This document shows, piece by piece, positions 1 through 10,143 of a stretch of 39,016 nt of DNA. Source of the DNA: Ophiothrix spiculata (lineage: Eukaryota > Echinodermata > Ophiuroidea > Amphilepidida > Ophiotrichidae). How positions within the stretch are numbered: position 1 is the first letter of the stretch; every line of letters begins with the position of its first letter. The notes below the pieces were generated by a model, which worked only from the letters and a program-made list of their open reading frames with translations, did no database searches and had not been told where the DNA came from. The stretch is taken from NCBI GenBank assembly GCA_000969725.1, contig JXSR01S002317.1. The stretch is one strand, 5' to 3'. Position numbers and translations under genes: made by a program.

Positions 1-1127
1 GGATGATTGTGACCATCCTCGGTTCAACCCATATAATCATTATGCAAACTGACTCTCAATTCAAAACGAAATTAATGATGCCATTATTATTTTGTTCCGC
101 GGTCGGGGCTCAAATTTTTAATGGATGCTTGATGTGCGCTAAACAACATGAAGGTTGATACTCCTGTTAGACCTAAAATGTAAAATGCCTGGCAAGACAA
201 AGGTGAATTTAGGACTGTTGTTGAGTATTTAGATAATGAGCGTTTACTTAAAGTTACCAAAAACAGTCTTTAACAAAAGTAAAAACTAAACTTTTTAGAT
301 GTTGTCCCTAATTGAATTAATTAATTATATCAAGTAATAATAATTAAAACTTCGAAACAAGGTCAGCAATAATATTCTGAACTATATTACAGGATAATGC
401 TAATTGCAATTCCAAAAAAAAAGGCTTACTAAAGGTTTTTTGTCCTTTTTGCCCTTCTTAATAAATTTCAGCTAAACAGCAACATATATTTATCATTTTA
501 CCCTCTTTTTGAAATATTTTTTCTACTAATAAAAACACATTATCTGGTACGAGAGCAATTGGTACCCCTAAAAATTTACTGACAGCGACGTTCGGCGACC
601 GACAAATAAAATACCATGGTGACGTCTATGCACCAAAATTGCCTATCTATTTTATGCCACCAAATACCAAATTTCACTCACTGAATTCCAAAAATCACGT
701 TTTCACCGAATGAACTCTCATTTTATAACCAATTAGTTCTCATATTTTTCTATTCTCTGAATGCCAACAATCTTGGTCCCCCAATTTTTTTTTAAATGTA
801 CAGTATCTGTACAGAGGGTGCACTGGCTTTTATGACAGTATTCAATATACCTGTTGATAATGGTATCATTATAGGCATAATCCAAGCGCTAAACAGGTCA
901 ATGATTGCTGTCACAAAATAATTAATTTCTGTCAACTCGTATAGTTACAGTAAACAAATCACCTTGTTTTGCTTAGAAAGAATCCATAAATTAGCGAAAA
1001 AAGCATGTTTTAAGTTATTTTTCCACTTCTTTTTACAGTCATTGTATTACAAACATGTTTTTCTTGCCAAAAACATTAAAACAATTTTTTCGTTGATGCC
1101 AATCGAACATCGACGTCTTTACCCCTT
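1..1127. other. AT-rich non-coding stretch, no gene seen
   Basis: No coding frame, RNA gene or bounded mobile element is supported here. The short open frames are not protein-like and sit among A/T runs. A segment near 856-890 contains AAGCGCT, which also occurs near the end of the SINE around 8165, so it may be an old SINE tail, but the match is short. The right edge passes into block copy A. Confidence 0.5.
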
Positions 1128-2713
1128 AAATCAAATTTGCGGGTGTTTTGAAGTAAGCACATGGATCTGTCAAAAACCAATTTCAACAAATTACGACCCT
1201 GACATGTATTTCCACCAGTAGCGCAAAATGAAGTTTGCTGCATTTACGGCTCGTAGATGAACGATCACAATTGCAGTAAAATGTTAGAAATAACAGGTTT
1301 TTCAAAAAACATCATCATAGTCAAGGGGGTTATCGCAGTTATTACAGCTGATTGTATTATAAAAAAGTGACTGTTTCTCTATAAAGCAAAGTTCTTTTCT
1401 GAAATTCAGGTTAAGGACCACCATCCTTTAATTCCGCCACCAGAAAAGTCGGGGAAAGAGGCGAAAAGTTGGGGGAAAAGAGAAGGCAGTCTAGGGGAGG
1501 GATAAAGGGCCGTCGGTATTTTCAACTAAATATGCTGATGATGAGAAAAATATTGGGCGTCATGTTAAAAAAAATCATTAAAAATGCTACTTTGTATCCA
1601 CTTATTAATCAAATTGATATGAGTCGTGTGTGCGATTGTGATTTTGTTTTAGCTTGTCAATTTCCAAAAGCTACGTCAATCAATTTGGGATGTACTTTGT
1701 GGGCCTCATTGGTCGGGGGGAACTTCGTATCCCCCCTCCCCGTTCAAAAATACCTGCGCACGCCACTGATCATCTTTTAATTATTTTTCTTTAGAACATA
1801 GATACAACACTGTGACGTTAATTTTCTCTTCAAAACACCTAATCTAATTAGACTGAGTTTTTGAAAGAAATACAGGGTGTTCCAGAGAAAATACTATCTT
1901 TGTGTGTAAGTTTCTTAGGTTTACCGGATAGTCAGAAAGCAAAAGGTTGCATATTATAGTCCATGAATAAGATATTGTTTATTTTCATTTCAATCGGTAG
2001 TTTATATGTGGTATCAAATATGAATGGAAAAAATGAGTCATCGTGGACAATTTATGATATATAATCTTTTTCATCCAATTTGTTCATGTTTTCAGCATTG
2101 ATAGGAGATGACATGACCATAATGCATTAGTAAGCATTTCTACGATTAAATGAGCAGATCAAGTGCAATACTCAATAGAATTTCATTCAATGGGGACAAA
2201 ATCGTGAAATTTGACCAGAAAATTTACATCCAAATATTTTACAGGCCATAACTTCTGTTCTAGACAAACGATGGAAACGAAACACACTTTGGATTTTTAT
2301 GGGCTATAAAATAACTCAAAATACATATTTTCGGACTATCTGGCAAAACAAAGAACTTTACATGCAAATTTTGCAATGTTTTTTCTTCTGGTGCACACTG
2401 TATTATTAATAACATTTCAGAAATTGTGGGAAACTTTACACATGTTGCATACATAGTGTAATTTAATTTAACCTGTGGGTTTTCTCGCAAATTTCTCTTC
2501 AGAAGAATTAGATCGTGTGCCATCAATGCTTTGATCCATTAGTTGAAAATTAATATATGTTTACGTGACTGTTCAATTTATAACACTTAAACATATTAAA
2601 TGCATAGGTGGCCCGACCTTTCTTGGTAGCGTGAAACATGTAACATTAATTTTTAGCATTGAAGTATAATAATATTTGCAGCTATTTTGAATATTTCATT
2701 GTTGGGGTATATG
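1128..2713 (+). repeat. Dispersed repeat block, copy A (uninterrupted)
   Basis: This roughly 1.6 kb block recurs at 3252-6957 in the same orientation. Shared landmarks are GAAGTAAGCAC (about 1152 and 3273), a segment starting GAAGTTTGCTGCATTTACGG (1230 and 4280), a G-rich stretch around 1440-1500 and 4490-4560, and the segment beginning GATACAACACTGTGACGTT (1800 and 5992). Copy A has neither insertion found in copy B, so it acts as the reference empty site. Small frames inside, such as 1469-1780, are not conserved between the copies and are not called as genes. The function is unknown; it may be an old composite of transposon remnants. Confidence 0.8.
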
Positions 2714-3050
2714 CCAGTACCGGATTTAGCCCGGGCCCGAGGTCAAGGGGGCCCTTGAGAGAAAAACAAAAGGGGGTGGAAAGAAAAGAAAAGAAAATGG
2801 AAAAAAAGGAAGAAAAAATGAATATTGGGTGGGATTTTTTTTACCCACCCCCCAACTCTGATTTGAATAAGGATTGTCTATGTTTATAATAAGGGATAAA
2901 TTATGTACGCTAATCTCTTGCTGTTATGGTCACTTTACTTTGAGCCATTTAATTGTTTAAAGAAATCACAGTGGAATTTATTTTTCACATGATTAATCAA
3001 GTCCGGAAAAACAGTTGTTGTTTTTTCCATGAGTCCATGACCTATGAACT
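2714..3050. other. Purine-rich spacer with short palindrome
   Basis: Between the two blocks lies a long polypurine stretch (about 2753-2835, A and G almost only). It is preceded by the palindrome TCAAGGGGGCCCTTGA. The motif CAGTACCGGATTTAG at about 2714 resembles the ends of some hAT-type elements, but no matching right end or 8 bp target duplication was found. No gene is seen. Confidence 0.4.
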
Positions 3051-3279
3051 CATAAGTGACCGTTCTTTCCAAAACAGCCATAAATGCAAGCTCTTGTTGT
3101 GTTCACTTTTTATAAATATTTTCCAAAACAAAGGTTGTCATAGAGGAAAATGTTTGAACAAAATAAAAACGTTCAAAGATTAGTAAGCTTTATTGTTCTG
3201 TTGATTGTTTAAAAATATACTGATATATGTCATATTTCCGATCCTTTCCTGAAATTAATTTGCTGGTGTTTAGAAGTAA

Positions 3280-3283
3280 GCAC
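3280..3283. other. Left target-site duplication (GCAC) of solo LTR
   Basis: GCAC here and at 4239-4242 flank the LTR. The single GCAC in copy A is the pre-insertion state. Confidence 0.75.
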
Positions 3284-4238
3284 TGTTACGACCCAAAACA
3301 AGGATCAAGGTCAGAAATAACCTTTCGGGTTCGAGCTAAAAGCAAAGCAAGAATAAATACACTGTAAGTCAGGATTTTATCAAATAAACAAACAATTTAT
3401 TTACACAAACAATTTAACAGTGTAATTGTCATATCTACGGTTTTAGTTTACTCACGAGTGGCTTCTGAGTTGAACAAGCTAGCTAATAATATTCCACGGT
3501 AAAGTCCTTTATGACATCTGTGCAAATGTCCACAAATCCAGATCCAAAACGGTACAAAATGTCCGATAACTCCTTCCGAATAGTGTTCAATATCAGTCAA
3601 TGTAAAATTCGTCTTCTTGCAATCTCAAACTCCTTGTCCACAGTTAATATAAAATCGATTCACGATCCAGCGACTAAACTTCTCCACTCTAACAGCTATC
3701 CATAAAAGTGCTCCAAAAAAGGCAGCAAAATATCTAATAATATTAGTTCCAATCGGCCTCAATTCCTCCACAATATCTCAATGATATAACTCCGATATAG
3801 CTGGCAAAAGTAGACTGATAATAGCTTCCTATAGCTAACAAAGCTGACTGACCCCAAATATATAAATGCATCTCCTTTTATACTATTATAACTTTATCTT
3901 GAAAACACTCTTAATTCCACGCCATTCTAGCAAACATAATTCTAGAATTATCTGGCCTCCTCTAATCTAACCCATGTCTCAGGTACATCAAAACAAACCA
4001 CTTCAGTTTCACACCTGAACAAAAGCCCCATTGTTATCTCAAGTAGGGACTTCCCCCCAATGTACACAATCAATCATAAGTGAAGTGTTTATGCATTGCT
4101 TTGCAATGAGTCATCACTCTAGACGCGTGCAGAAGCACGTAGAAGCACACAGGTCGTGTGCCACTCTCTTTAATGGCCATTTAAATATTATGTTTGACTT
4201 ATGGTAATAATAAATTACATATTCAGGGGCATGTAACA
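3284..4238 (-). mobile_element. Solo LTR of an LTR retrotransposon
   Basis: The 955 bp insertion begins TGTTACGACCC and ends GGGGCATGTAACA, giving the TG...CA termini expected of LTRs inside a short TGTTAC/GTAACA inverted repeat. It is flanked by a 4 bp target duplication GCAC (3280-3283 and 4239-4242). Copy A has the uninterrupted site GTAAGCACATGG at about 1155. On the minus strand a TATAAAAGG box lies at 3882-3874 and an AATAAA signal at 3402-3397, which fits a U3-R-U5 order read leftward. No internal gag-pol sequence is present, so it most likely arose by LTR-LTR recombination. A non-LTR origin is unlikely given the termini. The clade is not assigned. Confidence 0.75.
3874..3882 (-). promoter_or_regulatory. 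TATA box inside solo LTR
   Basis: The minus strand reads TATAAAAGG, a strong TATA-box match about 355 bases into the LTR when read from its 5' end at 4238. It is the main reason for assigning the minus orientation. Transcription would be predicted to start about 30 bases downstream, near 3845. Activity is not known. Confidence 0.5.
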
Positions 4239-4855
4239 GCACATGGATTGCGAATCTGTCAAATTTTTTTTCGACAAATGAAGTTTGCTGCATTTACGGC
4301 TCGTAGATGAACAAATACAGTTCAGTAAAATGTTAGCAATTACAGGTTTTTCGAAAAGCATCATCATAGTCAAGGGGGTTATCACTGTTATTACAGCTGA
4401 TTGTATTATAAAAAAGTGACTGTGTCTCTATAAAGCAAAGTTCTTTTCTGAAAGTCAGGTTGATGACCACCATCCTCTTACGTCCCCCCGTCACCAGAAA
4501 AGTCGGGGAAAGAGGTGAAAAATTTGGGGAGGGGAAGAGAAGGCAGTCTGGGAGGGTAAAGGGGCCGTCGGTATTTTCAATTAAATATGCTGACGATGAT
4601 AAAAATATTTGGTGTAAAGTTAAAATAATCATTAAAAATGTTACTTTGTAACCAATTATTAATCAAATCGATATGAGTCGTGTGTGCGATTGTGATTTTG
4701 TTTTGCTTGTCAATTTCCAAAAGCTACTTCAAACAATTTGGGATGTACTGTTTGGGCCTCATTAGTCGGGGGAACTTCGTATCCACCCTCCACATTCAAA
4801 AATACCTGCGCACGCCACTGATCATCTTTTAATTATTTTTCTTTAGAACGTAGAT

Positions 4856-5990
4856 GATCATATGTCATGAATTGGTCATGCACATATGGGGAAGATGTAA
4901 CATAAAAACTCATTCTTCGTAGTTTAATGTAATTTTATTCATGAAGTTTAGTACCTACTGCAACAAATTCTAAGACAATTGAACAAATAATATGAGATCT
5001 ATGGCTCAAAATGTGAGCCAAGTCAACGGGGGAGGCGGTGGAGGAAAAGACGGTTGAGGAAAAGCCCATTGACTTGTACATAAAATTGTGACAAATTACC
5101 GATCTTTCGAAAGTCGTCATGCCAAAAGTTGAAATCCTACAAGAATCATTTTTCACACACGCGTTAATGAAAGACAAATATACCTATCCATGCCCAAAAA
5201 TTAATGGTAGGTGATGTATTATTCATAGTTTGGTGAGGATAAACTTTGTCATTTTCAGGGTATTTCCACTACTAGTTTCAACAATGTTTAAAGGTCAAAA
5301 TTGTCATGACAAGTTTCGTACGTTGTGTTAACGTGGATGAATAACAGTAATGACTTTTGTAAATGCATAATACCGTAATTGCACGGATTAACAGTAACAA
5401 ATAAACCAAAGTCAATCGGATCAGGTTAATTATTGAGAGATAATGCATGTTTGATCACCCTGTATACCAAAAATGCAGCTAAATGGCCATAGTAAGCAGA
5501 AATTTAAATGTAACTTGTCTCAAGCATTTTCAACTATTGCTAAGACATATAAAGAATTCACCAAATAGCCCAGGGAGGCATGCAACCCTTTTGAAATGTT
5601 TATGATTTTAACCACCCTGTATATTTCACCGTATGGATATTAAGTGAAACGTTCTATTTTCTTATTGAGAGCCCTGTGTTTTATCAATATAAATCAACAC
5701 TTGTTTTGTTTTATGTTGATGGCTGTGTAGAATTAAAGAGGTCTATTAAGAGAGTAAAATTAACACTTTTTTTTAGTTACACCCTATATAATTCTCACAC
5801 ACCCTGTATATTATCAGTATTATTGTATATTAATTTGGTATCCTTGTAGTATGAGCTTTTACATAAATGTATACTTTATGGTGTTAAAGTGTCCAGATTT
5901 AATCCTGTGTTGAGAAATATTCAGATTGGTGATGTTTTTCTCATTTAGTGGTATGTTACACTTTTTCTGACCAATTCATGACTTATGATC
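4856..5990. mobile_element. TIR element with 4 bp AGAT target duplication
   Basis: This 1135 bp insertion has 23 bp TIRs with one mismatch. The left end starts GATCATATGTCATGAATTGG and the right end, reverse complemented, starts GATCATAAGTCATGAATTGG. It is flanked by AGAT at 4852-4855 and 5991-5994. The empty site, with a single AGAT, is at about 1799-1802 in copy A. Three CACCCTGTATA-like motifs lie inside (about 5457, 5613 and 5801). No recognisable transposase is encoded; the longest internal frame (minus, 4935-5177) is serine-rich and matches nothing I know. It is therefore probably non-autonomous. A 4 bp duplication does not single out one superfamily. A TA duplication is a less good reading because the copy A site matches the AGAT model base for base. 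Confidence 0.75.
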
Positions 5991-6961
5991 AGATACAACA
6001 CTGTGACGTTTATATTCTCTTCAAATCACCTAATTTAATTAGGCTGAGTTTTTGAAAGAAATACAGGGTGTTCCAGAGAAAATAATATCTTTGTGTGTAA
6101 GTTTCTTAGGTTTACCGGATAGTCAGAAAGTAAAAGGTTGCATAATATAGTCCTTGAAAAGTTCAAGATACCGTTTATTTTCATTTCAATCGGTAGTTTA
6201 TATTTAGCATCTAATATTTGGGTGGATTAATCCAATTTCATGATTGTTGATCATATATCAGGGGTTATTCTGAATGGAAAAAAATGAGTCATCTTGGACA
6301 ATTTATGATATATAATCTTCGTCATCAAATTTGTTCATGTTTTCAGCATAGATAGGAGATGACATGACCATAATGCATTAGTAAGCATTCTTACGATTGA
6401 ATGATCAGATCAAGTACAATACTCAATATAATTTCATTCAATGGGGACAAAATCGTGAAATTTTACCAGAAAATTTACTTCCAAATATTTTACAGGCCAT
6501 AACTTCTGTTCTAGACAAACGATGGAAACGAAACACATTTTTGATTTCTGTGGGTTATAAAATAACACAAAATACATATGTTCGGACTATCTGGCAAAAC
6601 AAAGAAATTTACACGCAAATATTGCAATGTTTTTACTTCTGGTGCACACTGTATTATTATTAACATTTCAGAAATTGTGGGAAACTTTACACATTTTGCA
6701 TACATAGTGTTATTTAATTTAACCTTTGGTTTTTCTCGCACATTTCTCTTCAGAAGAATTAGATCGTGAGCCATCAATGCTGTGATCCATTAGTTGTAAA
6801 TTAATATATGTTTACCTGACTGTTCCATTTATAACACTTAAATGCATTGGTGACCCGACCTTTCTTGGTATAGCGTGAAACATGTAACATTAATTTTTAG
6901 CATTGAAGTATGGCCATTTGAATGACTATTTTGAATATTTTGTGGTTGCGGTATATCTATA

Positions 6962-7210
6962 CACTGTTATACTGTTGGGCAATTTTTTAGCGTTGGTTAA
7001 ACTATGAACAACCCAATTGTTGGGTAAATAATATTAACCAACTGTTGATAAAATTTTACCCAATATTTGGGTAATTAGCTAAAACTTTTACCCAACAGTT
7101 AGGTAATTAGCCAACATTGTACGCAACGTTGGTAATTATTTACCCAGAAGTTGGGTTGTTCATAGTTGAACCAACGTTGGGTAAATTATTTGCCCAACGT
7201 TCTAACAGTG
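6962..7210. mobile_element. Tc1/mariner-like MITE with TA target duplication
   Basis: A 249 bp foldback element flanked by TA (6960-6961 and 7211-7212). The left end begins CACTGTTATACTGTTGGGCA and the right end, reverse complemented, begins CACTGTTAGAACGTTGGGCA. The inverted homology continues inward through GAACAACCCAA and GGGTAAATA. The interior is built from roughly ten TTGGGTAA or TTACCCAA modules in both orientations, so nearly the whole element can fold on itself. It has no coding capacity. TA duplication plus a CACTGTTA end suggests mobilisation by a Tc1/mariner transposase, which is an inference. Confidence 0.7.
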
Positions 7211-7212
7211 TA

Positions 7213-7904
7213 ATAAGCTACATGTTATATTAATTGTAGGTAAATGGATAATTGGACAAAGCAAACCTTCTTAAAATAGAATCAGTTCACCACAATTTGC
7301 TTAAAATGGTGGTCGTTTTGTATATTTTAATGTTATTTATGAATTAAAATAAATGGATTATAACAAAGTACACAGTTTGAGAAACAAAAGTTGTCAAAAT
7401 GTTACTGAACATAATGGCCAACATGATAGGACTTGCAGCCATTTTTGAAAGTCAATGTATTCAGTATGATAAAACGAACCCAAAAAGTGCGGTAATTTTT
7501 TACGTTTGGTAAAACATTTTTGTTTTGGCAAATTATTTTCAACTACAGGATATACAAAAAAACCTACATATTTTGAAAATGTCAATAACTTTAATAGGCA
7601 ACATGATCCTGATAAAAAGGAGGAGGTATGTTAAATGTCTATGTGAGTGTAAATTTGCTAATGGGGGTTATGTTGTTGTGCACCATTTAAAGATGGGCAT
7701 AATGCTAGAGTTACGGTTTGACAAATGAAAAACATCTTAATGAGCATTATGTAACTGTTAAGACAAAATCACAATCAAACATCTTCGTATTAACATTGTA
7801 AAAGCTATTTCGCTGCATAGCTCATTAAAATATTTTTGAATGAAAGTCCTGTATTTAAACATTTATTCCTTCCCTACATATGAGTCGGACATTTATTTTT
7901 CAGT
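7213..7904. other. AT-rich non-coding stretch with a weak direct repeat
   Basis: No gene is recognised. A diffuse direct repeat (about 7395-7425 and 7578-7608, sharing forms of AAAATGT and GGCAACATGAT) suggests an old tandem duplication with a spacing of about 183 bp. The frames at 7394-7585 and 7525-7728 are antisense to each other and have no protein-like features. Confidence 0.4.
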
Positions 7905-8175
7905 AGAGCAGGGAGCTCGTGTGGTCTAGTGAAATAGTGCAGGACTCCGAATCGTGAAGTCGCGAGTTCAAGCCTCGCTACGGCCAACGGGAAATGTCCT
8001 TTAACAAGAGATTTAATCTAGATTACTTCGTTGACCCAAGCGCATTGGGGAGCTGTTAGGAGAATATTACAGTCTAAAACATTATGATAGGTTGGCGTCT
8101 GAAGATTGCGATCTAGTTGAGGTGAAATGATTGTGACGATTTCCTATAACAGCGTAATAATATCAAGCGCTAAAA
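7905..8175 (+). mobile_element. tRNA-derived SINE
   Basis: The head (7912-7986) is tRNA-like. An A-box match TGGTCTAGTGAA lies at 7922 and a B-box match GTTCAAGCC at 7966. A perfect five-pair T stem, GCGAG (7962-7966) with CTCGC (7974-7978), encloses a seven-base loop. The anticodon region, GGACTCCGAATC, resembles the Glu/Gln type but its stem is broken. An unrelated body of about 185 bp follows, ending near a CAAGCGCT motif. Polymerase III would be expected to transcribe the ancestral copy. It is not a functional tRNA because the anticodon stem and acceptor pairing are degraded. Confidence 0.65.
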
Positions 8176-8335
8176 TACTATGGTGAACAGCACGCATATA
8201 AATGCAGGATATTGTTTTAACGCAAAGGTATTTGAATACCTCACTGATGAGTTTGAAACAATTAGAATTAGAAATATTAAAGCATTTTCTTTCTCGGTGA
8301 CATTATTCATTGGGATATTTTTTTTGCGTTTTCAG

Positions 8336-8518
8336 CTCATCTGTATCTGCTACATATTAGTTCAATCCTCTTTCAAAACATATGACAAAACCCTCAAGAC
8401 AAAGAGAGATGGCAGAGGAGATCAAAATATCGGCAATTGTACCAACAAATGTCTGTTGCTGGTTTCCAATCATTACCTAAGACAGAAGTGCTGCACTGAG
8501 TATAAAAGACGGTGGTGA
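8336..8518 (+). pseudogene. Possible exon remnant, TM5-TM6-like receptor segment
   Basis: A pyrimidine-rich tract ending TTTTCAG (8329-8335) precedes an open segment starting LICICYILVQSSFKTYDKTL. What I see is a hydrophobic run with C-Y-I-L, then a basic linker, then DQNIGNCTNKCLLLVSNHYL before TGA at 8516-8518. This order faintly resembles the end of helix 5, loop 3 and the start of helix 6 of rhodopsin-like receptors, where an (A/I)-x-K-x-x-L-L-V-(T/S)-x pattern is common. No flanking exon was found, the conserved helix 6 tryptophan is missing, and the match is from family memory only. It may be a decayed exon or chance. Confidence is low. Confidence 0.18.
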
Positions 8519-8668
8519 AGAAGATATTCAACACTGCATCACAATGTATGTGTGTTTTGACGTGTTAAGTGGCTAGTATATAGTTTGTATAGGACTTTGA
8601 GGAGCCAATGCCGTATGGATGAAGGAGTCCTCAAGACTACAAAGCTGTTCCCGACATACTCTTTTTTT
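8519..8668. other. Non-coding spacer
   Basis: Nothing is recognised between the possible exon remnant and the TTAA element. A T-run (8662-8670) abuts the element's target site. Confidence 0.4.
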
Positions 8669-8672
8669 TTAA

Positions 8673-9109
8673 CCCTTTGAACCCGACGAGCCGGTTTACC
8701 GGCTCAAGTGTATATGTACCGTATACCCAGGCCAACCCGAAAGTTAAAAAACACAATATAACCCCTAACTATTTCATTTTCCAGTAGTCTGAATTGTTTC
8801 ACTAACCAGCATTCACAAAAGAATACTATTTATGTCGACTAACATATTCGACATTTACATTGTTGAAAATTGCGATGGAATTGACTAAAATATGAGGAAT
8901 TGTTCACCTCAGTCGAGTAAATAAGAGGAAAACGACCCATCAACCATGGGTTCAAAGCTTTATTGAAGTCATCCGATTTAAATAAGACCATTGAAAATGG
9001 TAACTACCCGTGCCTCACATCAAGTTTCCGACACGTGACCTGAAAGCCGGTAACCCGGCTCGTCTGGTCAGCGGTACAGATACACGTGAAATGGCCAGGG
9101 TTCAAAGGG
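8673..9109. mobile_element. piggyBac-like non-autonomous element (TTAA target)
   Basis: A 437 bp element flanked by TTAA on both sides (8669-8672 and 9110-9113). It has a perfect 12 bp TIR, CCCTTTGAACCC at the left and its complement GGGTTCAAAGGG at the right. A second, subterminal inverted repeat is GACGAGCCGG followed by TTACCGGCT (8684-8703 and 9043-9063). The left copy itself contains the palindrome GAGCCGG-TTTA-CCGGCTC. TTAA duplication with C-rich ends is characteristic of piggyBac elements; Kolobok elements also use TTAA and are the alternative. There is no transposase frame. Confidence 0.75.
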
Positions 9110-9113
9110 TTAA

Positions 9114-9465
9114 GCCATGACTTTAAAATTTTATATTTCGCTTTTGATTTCAGAATAATACAAAAAATAAATAAAAATAAACCAGTTTACGACGGCGACA
9201 TAAAGGTAGGTAGGTAGGTACATTTCGTAGATATCAAAATGTGATGCATCGGAAGTGAGTCATTAGATATTTGGTTATATGTTAAAGCTGGTAATGTAAA
9301 GAATACTTTGGGCGGGACCAGAGAGTGACAATTTCATATATAGATTAGAGGAGTACTGAGTAGCAAGCAATAGGTGCAATGTAAACAATCTAGCATTGAT
9401 CGTCTTACATGTACCATGAGAGCATATCTTTTTAAAGGTTACTTTAGCTTATCATTTTAACCCTA
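9114..9465. other. Non-coding spacer with GGTA microsatellite
   Basis: A short microsatellite of four GGTA units lies at about 9205-9220. No gene or element boundary is otherwise visible. Confidence 0.4.
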
Positions 9466-10143
9466 GTTATAAACACCTCACAAAAGATATGTGAACACTT
9501 AGTCTGACCCCTCATAAATCCAAGAAAGAGCCCTCAAAGTCCAACGATATTGACATATATGAAAAATATATAATCTCAGCTAAATTTTGACCCCAAATTT
9601 GACATCAAAAATCATTACCATCATTTTACACTAGCCGTTTGAAAAATCTACCTCAATTTTCATTTCTCACATTTTGGGTATACCCGCAGTGTAATAGAGC
9701 ATCACCAAAATGCCTAGTGGAATCGATAGACGATCAGTGTTTTTCTGTGAGTACAGAGCTGCTGTGCAAAGTCAAACCAATTTTATCCAAAAGGATAATT
9801 ACATGTGTAAGTTGGTAAAACAGTTAAGATCGGCACAGCAGCTCTGTACTCTACGCAAAATGAAAAAAACACTGATCGTTTATCGATTCCACTAGGCATT
9901 GTAGTGATGCTCTGTTACACTGCGGGTATACCCAAAATGTGAGAAATGAAAATTGAGGTAGATTTTTCAAACGGCTAGTGTAAAATGATGGTAATGGTTT
10001 TTGATGTCAAATTTGGGGGTCAAAATTTAGCTGAGATTCCATATTTTTCATATATGTCAATATCGTTGGACTTTGAGGGCTCTTACTTAGATTTACGGGG
10101 ATCAGACTAAGTGTTCACTTATCTTTTGTGAGGTGTTTACAAC
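9466..10143. mobile_element. Long hairpin (foldback MITE-like) element
   Basis: The two arms, 9466-9767 and 9833-10143, are inverted copies that match over about 300 bp with only scattered differences. The outer ends are GTTATAAACACCTCACAAAA and, reverse complemented, GTTGTAAACACCTCACAAAA. The 65-base loop holds a small hairpin TTATCC-AAAA-GGATAA (9783-9798). The frame at 9710-9895 crosses the loop and merely reads both arms, so it is not called as a gene. The structure is that of a foldback MITE. No clear target duplication was found, so the exact ends are uncertain by a few bases. Transcription across it would yield a long double-stranded RNA. Confidence 0.75.

Larger units (their letters stand above)
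3051..4325 (+). mobile_element. Diverged ATATGT-type TIR element, interrupted by a solo LTR
   Basis: Read along the plus strand, this stretch matches the reverse complement of the complete element at 22729-23151. Examples are TAAGTGACCGTTC near 3054, a GTTCAAAGATTAG segment near 3170, GAAGTAAGCAC near 3273 and GCATTTACGGCTC near 4291. The element is old and its right end is eroded. The 955 bp LTR at 3284-4238 splits it. The left half of block copy B overlaps it. Confidence 0.45.
3252..6957 (+). repeat. Dispersed repeat block, copy B (with two insertions)
   Basis: Second copy of the block at 1128-2713. After removing the insertions at 3284-4238 and 4856-5990 and one copy of each target duplication, about 1.6 kb remains, close to the length of copy A. 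One further small indel of roughly 55 bp lies near 6205-6260. The homology stops at about 6957, just before the TA-flanked TIR element. Divergence is visible throughout, so the duplication is old compared with the tandem duplication at 27.9 kb. Confidence 0.8.

Noticed and set aside
1430-1770. DNA transposon ending CGCACGCCACTG at about 1768
   Set aside because: The terminus resembles some hAT-like ends, but no matching CAGTGGCG left end or duplication was found; both block copies carry it without further support.
2714-2870. hAT element starting at CAGTACCGGATTTAG
   Set aside because: No matching inverted right end and no 8 bp target duplication could be found.
4935-5177. Transposase remnant in the AGAT element
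   Set aside because: The 80-residue frame shows no DDE/D-type motif or DNA-binding domain that I can recognise.
7912-7986. Functional tRNA gene
   Set aside because: A, B and T-stem features are good, but the anticodon stem and acceptor stem do not pair, and a SINE body follows.
9710-9895. Open frame across the loop of the 9.5-10.1 kb hairpin
   Set aside because: It reads both arms of an inverted repeat and has no protein-like features.
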